From NCBI RefSeq assembly GCF_900108335.1, contig NZ_FNVT01000002.1, positions 186,001-250,000 of the forward strand: a stretch of 64,000 nt of DNA. Reading direction: 5' to 3'. This document shows, one piece after another, positions 45,056 to 54,471 of the stretch. The first letter of the stretch is position 1. The number at the start of each line of letters is the position of its first letter. Below the pieces are notes generated by a model. It was not told the DNA's origin. It did not search any database and saw nothing but the letters and a program-made list of their open reading frames with translations. Made by a program: the position numbers and the translations under genes. Source of the stretch: Nonomuraea solani. Its GTDB lineage: Bacteria; Actinomycetota; Actinomycetes; Streptosporangiales; Streptosporangiaceae.

Positions 45056-46324
45056 GTGAAGTTACCGCGGCTGCGGCTGGCCTGGTTGTGGCTGAGAAAG
45101 TACTGGTGGCGGCTCTGGCTCGGCGAGCGCGTGAAGTTGCTCGCCGAACTGGCCGGGATGGCGGGAAATGCCGGAGTGCTGGCGCTGGTCGCCGTGGCCT
45201 TCGGGCATGTCTGGGCGGCGTGGCTGGTGGCCGTGTGCGCCGCGGCGGTCGCGCTGTCGCTGGTGCGCAGGCGCTGGTGGCGCATGCATCGGTACCGGAC
45301 GTTCCGGTTCCCCCTGCGCGATCATCCTCAGGTGGCGGCGGTGATCGCCGACGCGGCGCGGACGGCCGGCTTCGCCGCCACGCCAAAGGTGTGGCTGACC
45401 TCGAGGTGTTTCATCTTCGCGACCAGGAAGCTGAACGGCCGGCCGGCACTCATCATCGGACTGCCCATGCTCATCGGGATGAGCGAACGCGACCTGCACG
45501 CCGTCCTGGCACGGGAGTTGCTGGGCGCCAAACGATTGAGGAGGCATGAGCACTGGGCCCTGTCCCTGTACGTGCGCGGCGAGGCGGCCTGGGCCGAGCA
45601 GGCATGCCAATCGCTGCGGCGCTCAATTTGGGCAGAGGCCCGCACCCTGCTCGGCGCCGACCGGCTGCGGACGGCCTCGTGGGCCGAAGCCGTCGTGGAC
45701 AGCGCCTTCGACTGGTACGTGACCCGCTATGCCGCACACTTCATGCATCGCGGGAGCGCCCGTGATCTCTACGGCGGTTTCCGATGGAAGGTCGAGCACG
45801 ACGGACTTCTGGGCCGCATCTCACCCCAGACCATCATCGATGACGAGCTCGACGAAGGGCCGTGGGGCACCGGCGAGCTTCCCGACGGGATGAGACTCCA
45901 TATGCGTGACAGGCTCGAATGGCGGCTCGCCCGGCATCTCGGTGGCCTGATGCTGGATGAGACCGGGCGGGCGTCGTACCGGCTGGGCGAGCTGCCGGAC
46001 GGGGAGTGGGGCGACGTCCTGGAGGCCGAGCGGGAGGCCGTCCTGGAGGCGGCCGCCGTGTTGCTGGACCGCAGGCCCGCCACCGACGCCGACATCATCG
46101 CGCTCGCGAGCGCCGGGCGGGCGGCGGAGCTCGACTGGTGGCACGCCCACGCGATCTGCCCGCACCCCTCGCGCGACGTGTGCGTGCTCGTGCCGCTGGT
46201 CGACGTGTCGCTGCGGCGCAAGGGGTACGTGCACGAGCAGGTGTTCGCCCAGCGCGTGCTGGTCGGCCCATCCGGGGACAGGGTGAACGTGGTGGAACGG
46301 GCCAAGGAGATCGTGGGCGGGTGA
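45056..46324 (+). CDS. Peptidase-M48-like membrane protein lacking the zinc motif
   Basis: 422 aa from a GTG with GAGGG upstream. Two N-terminal membrane helices (residues about 35-70, GVLALVAVAFGHVWAAWLVAV) are followed by a cytosolic-side domain with the M48 layout: FRFPLRDHPQVAAVI, KVWLTSRCFIF, LIIGLPMLIGMSERDLHAVLA. Where M48 enzymes have HELxH this protein has RELLG, so the first His pair of the zinc site is lost. A catalytically dead, perhaps scaffolding role is inferred. The C-terminal 150 residues are acidic and unassigned. Confidence 0.75.
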   Translation: MKLPRLRLAWLWLRKYWWRLWLGERVKLLAELAGMAGNAGVLALVAVAFGHVWAAWLVAVCAAAVALSLVRRRWWRMHRYRTFRFPLRDHPQVAAVIADAARTAGFAATPKVWLTSRCFIFATRKLNGRPALIIGLPMLIGMSERDLHAVLARELLGAKRLRRHEHWALSLYVRGEAAWAEQACQSLRRSIWAEARTLLGADRLRTASWAEAVVDSAFDWYVTRYAAHFMHRGSARDLYGGFRWKVEHDGLLGRISPQTIIDDELDEGPWGTGELPDGMRLHMRDRLEWRLARHLGGLMLDETGRASYRLGELPDGEWGDVLEAEREAVLEAAAVLLDRRPATDADIIALASAGRAAELDWWHAHAICPHPSRDVCVLVPLVDVSLRRKGYVHEQVFAQRVLVGPSGDRVNVVERAKEIVGG

Positions 46325-46358
46325 GCAGGATCGGATTCCGCAGGAGGCACTCGATCAT

Positions 46359-46578
46359 GGAGCGATGGGCCGCCGTGAACTCCTCGACCGCTGCCTGCCC
46401 TGGAACGAACGCCACCTACGGCACGCCCTACGCGAGTACGAACACTTCTACAACCAGCACCGAACCCACCAAGCCGCCCCGCCCCGAACCCGATCACAGA
46501 CCCTGAATCACCCACCTGAACATACGCCGACGAGACCGGCTCGGCGGCGTCCTCCACGAATACTCACATGCCGCTTGA
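46359..46578 (+). mobile_element. Integrase-type IS C-terminal remnant
   Basis: GRRELLDRCLPWNERHLRHAL, EYEHFYNQHRTHQA and, at the end, RRRDRLGGVLHEYSHAA match the conserved C-terminus of integrase-core IS transposases, with a short frame slip between. The N-terminal two thirds are absent. Confidence 0.8.
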
Positions 46579-46771
46579 CCAGCATGGATGGAATTTATCA
46601 GCAGGCACAACGCCGGCGCTCGGCCGGCCACACGAATGCCGCCGTTTGCACGAGGCGCCCCTGCTCCGCAGCGGCCGGATCACGCCTGGCCGCCTGCGAC
46701 GGCTGGCCCCGAGAACGACCGCCCATGTGGCACTACCGCGACTCCCGCTCCCCAGAAGTGACCAAAAGCCA

Positions 46772-47383
46772 TCACGAAGACACGGCTATGGTCTCGGGTA
46801 TCGCGATATCGACCAGTACTTGAGCAACGGTCCGGGCAGTGGCTTCGGCGCTCGGGTCGTGATCCAGCCAGGCGCTGATGCCCGCGCCGTCGTACAGCAG
46901 GACGAGTTGGCGGGCCAATCCCTTGGGGTCGTTGGCCCCGGCTTGTTCGGCGAGATCGTGGAAGAGCGAGTGCAGCCAGGCGCGATAGTCGGAGGACACC
47001 TCCTCGACAGCCCCACCCGGTGGCGTGTTGATGCCGGCGGTGACGAAGGCAGAACCGCGGAAGCCCGGTGCGGTGAAGGACAGGCCCTGCACCTCGAAGA
47101 CCCCGGTAAGGCGCTCTCGTGGCGTGCGGTAGCGCCGTTCGAGCTCGCGGCTCATGTGCTCCCGCGTGGCGGCGTGGCGGGCCCGCAGGTAGGCGCGCAC
47201 CAGTTCTTCCTTACTGCCGAAGGTGTTGTAGAGGGTGGCCTTGGCGACGCCGGCGTGCTGGATGACGCGGTCGATGCCGACCGCATGGATGCCCTCGGCG
47301 TAGAAGAGCTCGTCGGCGGCGGCCAGCAGCCGGGCGCGGGCGGCGGCGCTGCGCTCCTGCGGAGCGGAAGGCTTGGCAAGCAT
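46772..47383 (-). CDS. TetR/AcrR-family repressor
   Basis: 203 aa. N-terminal HTH: ARLLAAADELFYAEGIHAVGI followed by VIQHAGVAKATLYNTFGSKEEL. The C-terminal ligand domain is typical in size. GGGAGC precedes the ATG. It lies 243 nt downstream of an NTF2-like gene in the same direction, a common pairing, so it may regulate that gene. Confidence 0.92.
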   Translation of the reverse strand: MLAKPSAPQERSAAARARLLAAADELFYAEGIHAVGIDRVIQHAGVAKATLYNTFGSKEELVRAYLRARHAATREHMSRELERRYRTPRERLTGVFEVQGLSFTAPGFRGSAFVTAGINTPPGGAVEEVSSDYRAWLHSLFHDLAEQAGANDPKGLARQLVLLYDGAGISAWLDHDPSAEATARTVAQVLVDIAIPETIAVSS

Positions 47384-47626
47384 GTGTGGATGCTCCCTCG
47401 GTCAGGCATCGTGCCGGACCAGCCTCGGGCGGATCGTTGCTCAATTCCCAGGCCGGTCCGTGTCCACAAAGTGCTCATTTCGCCCGGCACGACGGTTCAG
47501 GACGCGGGCCTCGCATCACGGCCGGGCATTCACACGGGCCGTCAATGTCATGTGGCTCGGCCGTCGCAAGGCGTCACGCCTGAAGCGGGAGAGGCCGGGA
47601 TGTGTCTCGGCTTGGCGCGTCGGGGG

Positions 47627-48049
47627 CTACTGTGTCGCCCGCCACATGGCGTGGCTGTCGTACACGGTCTCGAATCGTTGCGCCATCCCATCCCGCAGGT
47701 GCCAGACATGGACGAACCTGGCGACTCCCAGCTTCCCGCTCGCTCGGTGCACCCCACGGTACTCGCCCACGACGAAGAGCTTGTCGCCGGCCGGAGTGAG
47801 CTCGAAGGGGGTCACCTCGAAGTCGGCCCAGTCCGCGGCGATCGGTGCGAGGACCATGCCGACGATCCTGTGCCTGCCGTAGTAGGTGCCGCCGCTCCCG
47901 GCGCCGGCGATCACCGTCCACTTCACGTTGGGCGCCAGGCGCTCCTCGAACGCCTCCGTGTTGCCGGTGGCCAGCGCCGAGTAGATCTCGGCGACGGTCC
48001 TGCGGTTGGTCGACTCGGTCGGGGTGAGGGTCTTCGCCTCGGTTTCCAT
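47627..48049 (-). CDS. SnoaL/NTF2-like protein
   Basis: 140 aa from the ATG of METEAKTLTP, which has AAGGAGC upstream; an ATG 108 nt upstream lacks a ribosome site. One cone-shaped NTF2-like domain: AEIYSALATGNTEAFEERLAPNV, then TYYGRHRIVGMVLAP and VHVWHLRDGMAQRFE. Such proteins are small-molecule isomerases/cyclases or ligand binders; the role here is unknown. Probably linked to the TetR gene downstream. Confidence 0.86.
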   Translation of the reverse strand: METEAKTLTPTESTNRRTVAEIYSALATGNTEAFEERLAPNVKWTVIAGAGSGGTYYGRHRIVGMVLAPIAADWADFEVTPFELTPAGDKLFVVGEYRGVHRASGKLGVARFVHVWHLRDGMAQRFETVYDSHAMWRATQ

Positions 48050-48463
48050 CACGTACGGCTCCTTCGTCGTATGGGCCCAGAGGACCTCGAAGGACTGCTC
48101 GTTTCCCAGACCATCCGGCCACCAACTCCTGTCCACGTCGGCGTGGGCAGTGCTCATGCCCAGGCGTGCCCATGCCGGCGTTGTCGCGGCGGTTCGCCCT
48201 GGCGGCGGGCTGGAGTACGGCGCCGTTCACCACCTGCCTCCTTCAAACGGGCGCGCATTCCCGGTCAGATCGTGAGGCCACGGATGCGGGCCGTGGCCGG
48301 CAGTCCAGCAGGACGTGATCCGCACGAAGAGGATGATCCCGCAGTGGAAGTACCCTTTGGGAGACATCAGGTACGGCGGCGGGACATCTGGTCATTGACG
48401 ACGGATGCGCGGGATACCGGTCACGGATCCGCCAAGTCCCCGATGCGGCAGGGGAACGCGACG
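48050..48463. other. Gene-free stretch with one hairpin
   Basis: A hairpin with 8-bp arms (48276-48283, 48291-48298) and a 7-nt loop lies here; it could be an orphan terminator. No coding frame is convincing. Confidence 0.4.
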
Positions 48464-49261
48464 ATGTCCTTGGTCGGACGCGAGGCCGAGATGGCGGTGC
48501 TGCGAGATGCCATCGCCCAGCTGCGAGCCGGCACCGGCGGCGTGGTCTTGGTCGAGGGCGAACCCGGCATCGGGAAGTCGTCGCTGGTCGCCGCGGCGGC
48601 CGCGGTCAGCCATGAGTCCGGCTGTACGGTGCTGAGCGGCACCGCAGACCAGGTAACGAACCCGCTGCCGCTGCGGTTGCTGTTCGACTGCCTGGAGATC
48701 ACGCTGCGCGCGCCCGACCCCCGACACGCGGAAAGCGCGCGCCCAGCGGCCAGATGTCTTCCTTGACACTGCCGCGCACGCCGCGGTGGCTGAGATGCTC
48801 ATCGCCCTGATCGACGAGCTGTGCGCGGACTCGCCCACCATCCGCTGTACGTGCGGGGGCTGGTCGAGTCCCTGGCGCGTGAAGGTGTGGTGACGATCGG
48901 CGAGCATGCCGAGCTGCGGGAGCCCTCGTTGAGCACGGTTCCAAGGCCGCTGGCCGCGGCACGGGACAACCGGTTGAGTTTCGTGCGAGCCGGCGCGCTC
49001 GACGTGTTACGAATGGCCGCGCTGCTCGGCGGCGAGTTCGCGGGCACCGAGGTGGCAACACTCCTGGGCCCGTCCATCATCGATCTCGCCGATGATCTTC
49101 AGGAGGCGGTGGCCGCCGGGACCTTCGTCGATGCCGGTCAGCGGATGGGATTCCGGCATCCGCTGATCCGCCATGCGCTCTATGACGGCATGCCGGCGGT
49201 GCTGCGTATCGAGCTGCACCGGGACGCGGCCCAGGCGATGGGCGGCATCGGCGGTGTCTAG
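48464..49261 (+). pseudogene. LuxR-type (MalT-like) ATPase regulator pseudogene
   Basis: Begins MSLVGREAEMAVLRDAIAQL with an intact Walker A (EGEPGIGKSSL). It breaks near 48760. It resumes as HHPLYVRGLVESLAREGVVTI and RHPLIRHALYDGMP in other frames. The Walker B region and the C-terminal LuxR HTH are both missing, so it cannot act as a regulator. Confidence 0.78.
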
Positions 49262-49365
49262 CCGCGACGGGTGGCGCAGCAGCCGCTGGCAGCGAGCCTC
49301 GTCGGCGACCGCTGGGCGCTCCAAGGCCAATGCCGTCGTATGGACCTAGAGCGCCGCGCAGGACA

Positions 49366-49941
49366 CTAGTCGCCCGCGAGCGGTGCGGCGAACCACTGCT
49401 GGAGCGGGTTGCCGCTCTTGCAGGAGCCGACTCCTACCGCGGCGTTACGCCGCGCGTTCGCCTCGGCGCTGGTCAAGCACTTCTTCGTCGCGAAGTTCTG
49501 GATGACGAAGGCGTCCTTGAAGGCACCCGGAGCGTCGAGCGCCAGTTTGAACGCCCACTTCTGAGTCTGCTTGCCGCCCACGCACCGGGCGACGAACAGT
49601 CGATTGCCGCTGTCGGTCTCCAGGCACACGGTTTGCCCTCGGACGAGCTTCCTGCTCACCAGCTTGCCGCCGTTGATGAAGTTCCACTGCTGTTCGGTGT
49701 CACCGCCTCCGCGGGCGAACCTGCTGAAGACCCTGCCCTTGCCGCTGGCACCGACGTCGCCGACCTCCAGTTGCAGGTTGGTCCGGCGGTTGCTGAGGTT
49801 CAAGGTGCCGGCGGGCGGGGCGGCGACCGACGTCCCTGTCGCGGCGCCGGCCGGGACATTGGCGGAAGCGGCCGCGGGTGCGGCGACAGCAATGGCGGCC
49901 AGAGCCGCGATCACGGCACTGATGGGCAGAGCGGGCTTCAT
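49366..49941 (-). CDS. Secreted ricin-type beta-trefoil lectin-like protein
   Basis: 191 aa with a signal peptide (MKPALPISAVIAALAAIA, cleaved near ASANV). The mature part has three repeats, each ending in a QxW-type motif: TEQQWNF, TQKWAF and LQQWFA. This is the pattern of the ricin B-lectin fold that binds galactose-type sugars. Cysteines in TVCLET, ARCVGG, KKCLTS and GSCKSG could make two disulfides. No enzyme domain is attached. Confidence 0.82.
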   Translation of the reverse strand: MKPALPISAVIAALAAIAVAAPAAASANVPAGAATGTSVAAPPAGTLNLSNRRTNLQLEVGDVGASGKGRVFSRFARGGGDTEQQWNFINGGKLVSRKLVRGQTVCLETDSGNRLFVARCVGGKQTQKWAFKLALDAPGAFKDAFVIQNFATKKCLTSAEANARRNAAVGVGSCKSGNPLQQWFAAPLAGD

Positions 49942-50277
49942 GACGTTCTCCTAGTTACAACGCGGCAGGGCGAGCGTTCGCCCAGCCATGTGGGATCTGA
50001 CCGCATTCCTGCATCCGGAGTTGGCAGGCGAGGCCGAATCTAGGCGTGAGCACTGTCCGTTCCACAGACCACTTTCTGGCCGATCCCCGCCCGTTCAGAC
50101 TGCGGCGTCGCGACGCAGGGCGCGGACCGGGATCGGCCAGGCGGAACGCGGTGCGGTGGGACTGCGGACCTCACTCCCGCAAGTAAGTAGAAACCGGCCA
50201 TTGATCAGGAAGTGAGCATCATCCGGGGCAAACGTGAGACCTCGTCCGCTACTGATGACGGAGTGCTGGAGGCAGAA
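49942..50277. other. Gene-free stretch, nothing recognised
   Basis: About 340 bases between the lectin gene and the FAD-oxidoreductase pseudogene, without hairpins or coding bias. Confidence 0.4.
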
Positions 50278-51292
50278 ATGCCTGATGTGATCGTGCTAGA
50301 AGCCGGCGTCACCTTCCGCACGCCCTGCTCGGCGGGGGCAGGAGCCTGCTGCGACGCGAGTTGCCCGGGGTCATTCCCGAGTTGGAGCGGGCCGGAGCCG
50401 CGACGCACAGTCTGGGCGATCCCGGCCGTGGGCGGCCGGCTGCCGGGTGACGAGCGGTTCGACTTGCTCGGGGCCCGCCCTCCGGTTCACCGCCTACGGA
50501 CGATACTTCGAAGGTCCGCCGCTCGGGCCGTACGCGTGGACGCTGAACCACTACGACAGCCTGTCGACCATGCTCCTGCCAGGAGACAACGGCACCTGGG
50601 CGGTGGGCCTCGTGGTCGCGGCACGAGACCCTGACATGCGCGCGTTGCGAGAACCCGAGGTCTGGCAGCGGGCCGCCGCGCTGTTCCCGCCCATCACGCC
50701 TTGGGCGGCGGGCACGCCGTTCCGCGAGGTGCTGGTCATGTCCGGATCGGAGAGCAGGGCAGCCGGTGGCCCCGGCATGGTCAACGTGGGGGACGCGTGG
50801 GCGACCACCAACCCGACGTTCGGACTGGGGATGACAATGGGCGTGACGCACGCCGTCCTACTGGGCGACATCGGCCTGCAGGAGCCGGAGGAGCTCATCC
50901 GGCGGCTCGACGCGGCCACTGGCGCCACGCTCCCCCCGATCTACCAGCGGCTGCGGGCCTGGGACGAGCACCGGCTGGCGGAGCTGGAAGGCGTGCGGCA
51001 CGGCCTGCCCTACGACGGCGACGACCCGAGCTGGGCCGTCGCCAAGAGCCTGGACACGGCCAAGCTCTTCGACGGTGACCTGCTGCGCGCCATGACTGAC
51101 ATCGCCTGGACGTGTGCCACCCCCGAGGAGGTACTGAGCGTACCGGGCCGCTGCGAGCGCATCGCCACGCTCGGCGGCCGCGCCCCGTTTCCCCGAGTGC
51201 GGCGCAACCCGTGCGAAGCTACTCGCCGCTCTTGCCGGCCAGTTGTACCGGCGCAGAGGGTTGGTCCGGAGGCCCCGTGCGAGGAACGCTAG
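50278..51292 (+). pseudogene. FAD-dependent oxidoreductase pseudogene (copy A)
   Basis: Starts at an ATG with GGAGG upstream (MPDVIVLEAG). The GxGxxG FAD motif is deleted between MPDVIV and LEAG. A frameshifted LLRRELPGVIPELERAG follows; then the C-terminal 280 residues are fairly intact (DAWATTNPTFGLGMTMGVTHA). It matches the intact gene at 51289-52770, which runs tail-to-tail with it, overlapping by 4 nt. Non-functional as a flavoenzyme. Confidence 0.8.
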
Positions 51293-52770
51293 GGACGAGC
51301 GCTGTGAATCGCCGCCAGCAGGCGGCCACGCGCCGGTCCCTGTGCCACAAAGCGCGGAGCATCCCCGGCGAGCGTGAGCGCCTTCGTGTCCAGACCTGTC
51401 GCCTCGATCGCCTCCTGCGGCGTGGCGAGGAGGTGGGAGACGTCGGTGACACCACGGAGCACGTCGCTGTCCAGGAGCGTGGCCGCATCCAGCGCCTTAC
51501 TCAGCATCCACTCGGCATCGCCGCTCTCGTACGGCCGGCCGCGACGCTCACCGTCGAGCTCGGCGAGCCGATGCCGGTCCCAGCGGCCGAGCCGTTCGCA
51601 CACGGGCGCGAGCACGCCCTGGCTCACCTCGTCGAACCGCAACGTCAGCTTTTCCAGGGTGTCCAAGCCTTCAGCGCGTACCGCGTCGCGCAGCAGACTC
51701 GCGTGCGCGAACGCCATGGACATACCCAGCCCGAACAGCGGATTAGTGACCGCCCAGGCGTCTCCCAAGGGGAGGAGCCCGTGAACCACCGGCCGCCCGC
51801 CAGCCACGAGCCGGCTAGGGCCGCTCGCCTCTCCGGACGCTCTCAGGACGTCGCTGATCGGGATGCCCGCGGCCCACTGCTCCACGTTCGGGAACATCGA
51901 CGCGACCCTCTGCCAGACACCGGCATGCCGAAATTCCCGCAGCTCCACGTCATCTCGCGATACGGCCAGCGTCACCGACCAGGTCCCCACGTCGCCCGGC
52001 AGCACCAGGGTGGACAGGTTGTCGTGATGCTCTAACGGCCGGATCGGCGGCGCGGGCATGGGACCGGCGAAATGCCTGGAGTAGTAGGCGAACCCCGACC
52101 CCGCGCATCCCCGGGCGGTGCCTGCCCCGGGGGCGTCCGGCTCGGTGGCGTCCGGCTCGGTGGCGTCCGGCTCGGTGGCGTCCGGCTCGGTGGCGTCCGG
52201 CTCGCCGAGCATCCCGGCGAGTTCCCTCCTCTGCCCGGTCGCGTCCAACACCAGGTCTGCACGGATGGCCTCGCCCTCGCCGCTACGCACCCCGCGCACA
52301 CGCGGCCGCCCACCTTTCACGGGGACGTCGACCAGCAGCCCGGCCACGGTGACACCCCGGCGGACGGTGACGCCCGGCGCCCGCCCGGCCACCAGAGCCA
52401 GCGCCGCCTCCAGGACGGGACGGCGGGCGGCGATCGTCTCGAACCGCTCGTCGCCCTCCCGTGCCGCGCCCAGCGCCCGCTCCGGGCAGGAACCGGCGAG
52501 AGGGTTACGCACGACGGCGCCCGCGCGCTCCAGTTCGGCGGCCACCTCCGGCAGTTCGTCCCGCAGCAGCCGCCAGCCCGCCGCCGCCAGCCGGTGCGGC
52601 AGTCGGAACTGGCTCACGCCCGGCCGCTGCCACAGCTCCCACGCCCGATGAATGTTGCCCGGGCCGTCCCGGTCCCGGTCGAGCACGGTGACCCGGTGCC
52701 CGTCGGCGGCGAGTAGCAGGGCGGCGGCCAGGCCGGCGGGACCGGCCCCCGCCACGACGATGTCCGACAT
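51289..52770 (-). CDS. FAD-dependent oxidoreductase (intact copy B)
   Basis: 493 aa from the ATG with AGGAGGT six nt upstream. Rossmann FAD motif VAGAGPAGLAAALLLAADG at the N-terminus, then a central region for substrate binding, and the second FAD motif GDAWAVTNPLFGLGMS. It belongs to the phenol hydroxylase/squalene-epoxidase-like group of flavin oxidoreductases; the substrate is unknown. Around residue 205 it carries a pentapeptide repeat, EPDAT, coded by a 15-bp tandem repeat, in an otherwise conserved loop. Two decayed relatives lie nearby (50278-51292 and 58274-58802). Confidence 0.88.
   Translation of the reverse strand: MSDIVVAGAGPAGLAAALLLAADGHRVTVLDRDRDGPGNIHRAWELWQRPGVSQFRLPHRLAAAGWRLLRDELPEVAAELERAGAVVRNPLAGSCPERALGAAREGDERFETIAARRPVLEAALALVAGRAPGVTVRRGVTVAGLLVDVPVKGGRPRVRGVRSGEGEAIRADLVLDATGQRRELAGMLGEPDATEPDATEPDATEPDATEPDAPGAGTARGCAGSGFAYYSRHFAGPMPAPPIRPLEHHDNLSTLVLPGDVGTWSVTLAVSRDDVELREFRHAGVWQRVASMFPNVEQWAAGIPISDVLRASGEASGPSRLVAGGRPVVHGLLPLGDAWAVTNPLFGLGMSMAFAHASLLRDAVRAEGLDTLEKLTLRFDEVSQGVLAPVCERLGRWDRHRLAELDGERRGRPYESGDAEWMLSKALDAATLLDSDVLRGVTDVSHLLATPQEAIEATGLDTKALTLAGDAPRFVAQGPARGRLLAAIHSARP
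52131..52204. repeat. 15-bp tandem repeat inside the FAD-oxidoreductase gene
   Basis: Four perfect copies of CTCGGTGGCGTCCGG (52141-52200) with partial copies on both sides. On the coding (minus) strand they give four DATEP units in frame, so copy-number change by slippage would lengthen or shorten a loop without breaking the frame. Confidence 0.9.
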
Positions 52771-52801
52771 CTTCGACCTCCTGGTAAGGATCCTGGATGG
52801 G

Positions 52802-53056
52802 TCAGAGTGCTGCGGGCGACTGCTCACTCACCAGGCCAAACGGCTGCCACTTCGTGGCATCTCCCGACGAACACGGTGTCCTGTCAGACCGTGGTCCGCA
52901 GGGTTCGCCACGCAGGTTGAGCACCAGCCGCTCCACGTCCGCCTCAGCCACCGTCCGCTCGGTCGCGCGGGCGTCCACCAGCATGGTGCCGTCGGTGACG
53001 GTGATGGCGCCCGCGTTCTCCACCCACCAGGTGCCGACGTGAGCAGCCGAGCATGA
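52802..53056 (-). pseudogene. MBL-fold hydrolase N-terminal fragment
   Basis: GTWWVENAGAITVTDGTMLVD and ATERTVAEADVERL match the start of metallo-beta-lactamase-fold proteins just before the HxHxDH metal motif. The metal motif and everything after it are missing. Confidence 0.55.
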
Positions 53057-53107
53057 CTTGGCACTCGTGGTGGTTCAGGTCCTGCTCGGCCTGCGGCGGG
53101 AGGGTCG

Positions 53108-53583
53108 TCAGGCGACGGCTTTGACGGCTTGGAGGATGACATCGGCGACGGCGGCGGGCTGGGAGGCGGGCAACGCGTGCGAGTCGCCGGGGATCTCCAC
53201 CTGCTCGCGGGCGCCGGCCCGCTCCGCCATGAACCGGTGGGCCGCAAGCGGGATGTTGAAGTCGAGCTCGAGATAGACGAACCAGGACGGCAGGTGCCGC
53301 CAGGCCGGTGCACCGGACTTGTCCTGCAGGGCCCGGTCGTCGCCGCGGACGGCGCCCGAGATCACCTGGCCGCCGTAGGAATGGCCGACCAGGACGACCG
53401 GGCCGTCGAGATCGAGGCCACCAGGCCCGCCACGACGTCGGCGTCACCCGAGAGCCCGCGCAGCGGGTTGGCGACGGCGATCACGCTCAGGTCGTGCTCA
53501 CGCAGCCTGGCGATGACGCCGTTCCAGCTGGCCGACTCGGCGAACGCACCGTGGACGAGAACGACGGTGGGCGACGTCGTCAT
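53108..53583 (-). pseudogene. Alpha/beta hydrolase pseudogene (copy 1)
   Basis: Start MTTSPTVVLVHGAFAESASW and AVANPLRGLSGDADVV are intact. A frameshift precedes the nucleophile elbow (VLVGHSYGGQV, read in another frame) and about 100 residues in the middle are deleted; the end (GAPAWRHLPSWFVYLELDFN, ERAGAREQVEIPGDSHALP) is present. Its start overlaps the stop of the upstream lipase fragment by 4 nt, so this was once an operon. Confidence 0.8.
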
Positions 53584-53851
53584 GATCCCTCCTTGAGGGT
53601 CTTCAGCGCGGTGGACAGGAAGTCGACGGCCTGGCGGATGGCCCTTTCGGCGACGTGGGTGCCGCGCAGGCGTTGAGCATCACGAAGTTGTGGTCGGCCT
53701 CGGCGGTGACGACCAGCGCTGGCGGCAGCCCTGCCAGCTCCTCCAGGTTCGCCCGCAGCGACGGGATCGGTGGTGTACTGGCCCCAGAACCACTGCATGC
53801 CGTCGCGGCGCAGGAAATACCCTTCGGCGAACTCGTGGTAGGAGCCGATGG
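53580..53851 (-). pseudogene. Alpha/beta hydrolase-3 (acetyl esterase-like) C-terminal fragment
   Basis: SYHEFAEGYFLRRDGMQWFW, AGLPPALVVTAEAD, NFVMLNA and GTHVAERAIRQAVDFLSTALK are the end of an acetyl-hydrolase-type enzyme, in two frames with short deletions. The N-terminal part and nucleophile are gone, replaced by group II intron debris. Confidence 0.75.
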
Positions 53852-54235
53852 GACGTCGAGATCAATCACCCGGTCTCTCTTCCAGCAGCGTTCCACCGCA
53901 TCCAGAACCGACCTCCCGGGGCGGTAGCCGAAGGAGTCTTCATGGAATATGGGTTCGACCCGTTCCATGAGATGCCGGGCCACCACCGTCTGGGCGATTC
54001 TGTCGGCCACCGTGGGCAGACCCAAGATCCTTACGCCGCCTCCCGGCGACGTCTTGGGGATTTCCACCGCACGCACCGGAGGGTCCCTGAGAACATTCTG
54101 TTCCAGATCTGGTACAAGTTATTCTTCAGATCTTTCTCGAACTCCTCGATGGGCTGGCCGCCCATGCCCGGTGCGCCCTTGTTCGCCTTTACTCCTTCTT
54201 GCGGTATCGAGGCGTTCATCTCTCACACAGCACCC
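53852..54235 (-). mobile_element. Group II intron reverse transcriptase remnant
   Basis: NKGAPGMGGQPIEEFEKDLK and LYQIWNRMFSG, then in another frame MRAVEIPK, VRILGLPTVADRIAQTVVA and HEDSFGYRPGRSVLDAV are RT domains 0-3 of group II intron proteins. The YADD catalytic motif, maturase and endonuclease domains are absent, so it cannot move. It abuts the lipase fragment at 53851. Confidence 0.82.
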
Positions 54236-54471
54236 AATCCAGCAAGGTTCCCTACACGACAACCTCACCTTCTGCGCTTCGTGGCGAACTAAAAACAAGC
54301 TTAGAGGCAACCATGACCACGACCTCGGAGACGTTTCCCCGGTCCTCCAGGATGTCGTGCCGAGGATATGAAGTGGTCAGTAAACGGCCTGGGATTCGGA
54401 CATCGCACCGCCCGAGCATGGTGGCGCAGCGCGCACCGAACGTTCGTTCTCAAGCCGAAAGGTCGTCAACA

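Noticed and set aside
47384..47626. Possible debris between TetR and NTF2-like genes
   Set aside because: Short frames with no recognised motif; treated as an ordinary spacer.
46568..48766. 732-aa plus-strand frame
   Set aside because: Most of it is antisense to the TetR and NTF2-like genes; only its last 100 codons (from 48464) are real sequence, belonging to the LuxR-ATPase pseudogene.
52141..52200. CRISPR-like array
   Set aside because: The repeats are 15 bp, contiguous without spacers and in frame in a coding gene, so this is a tandem repeat, not CRISPR.
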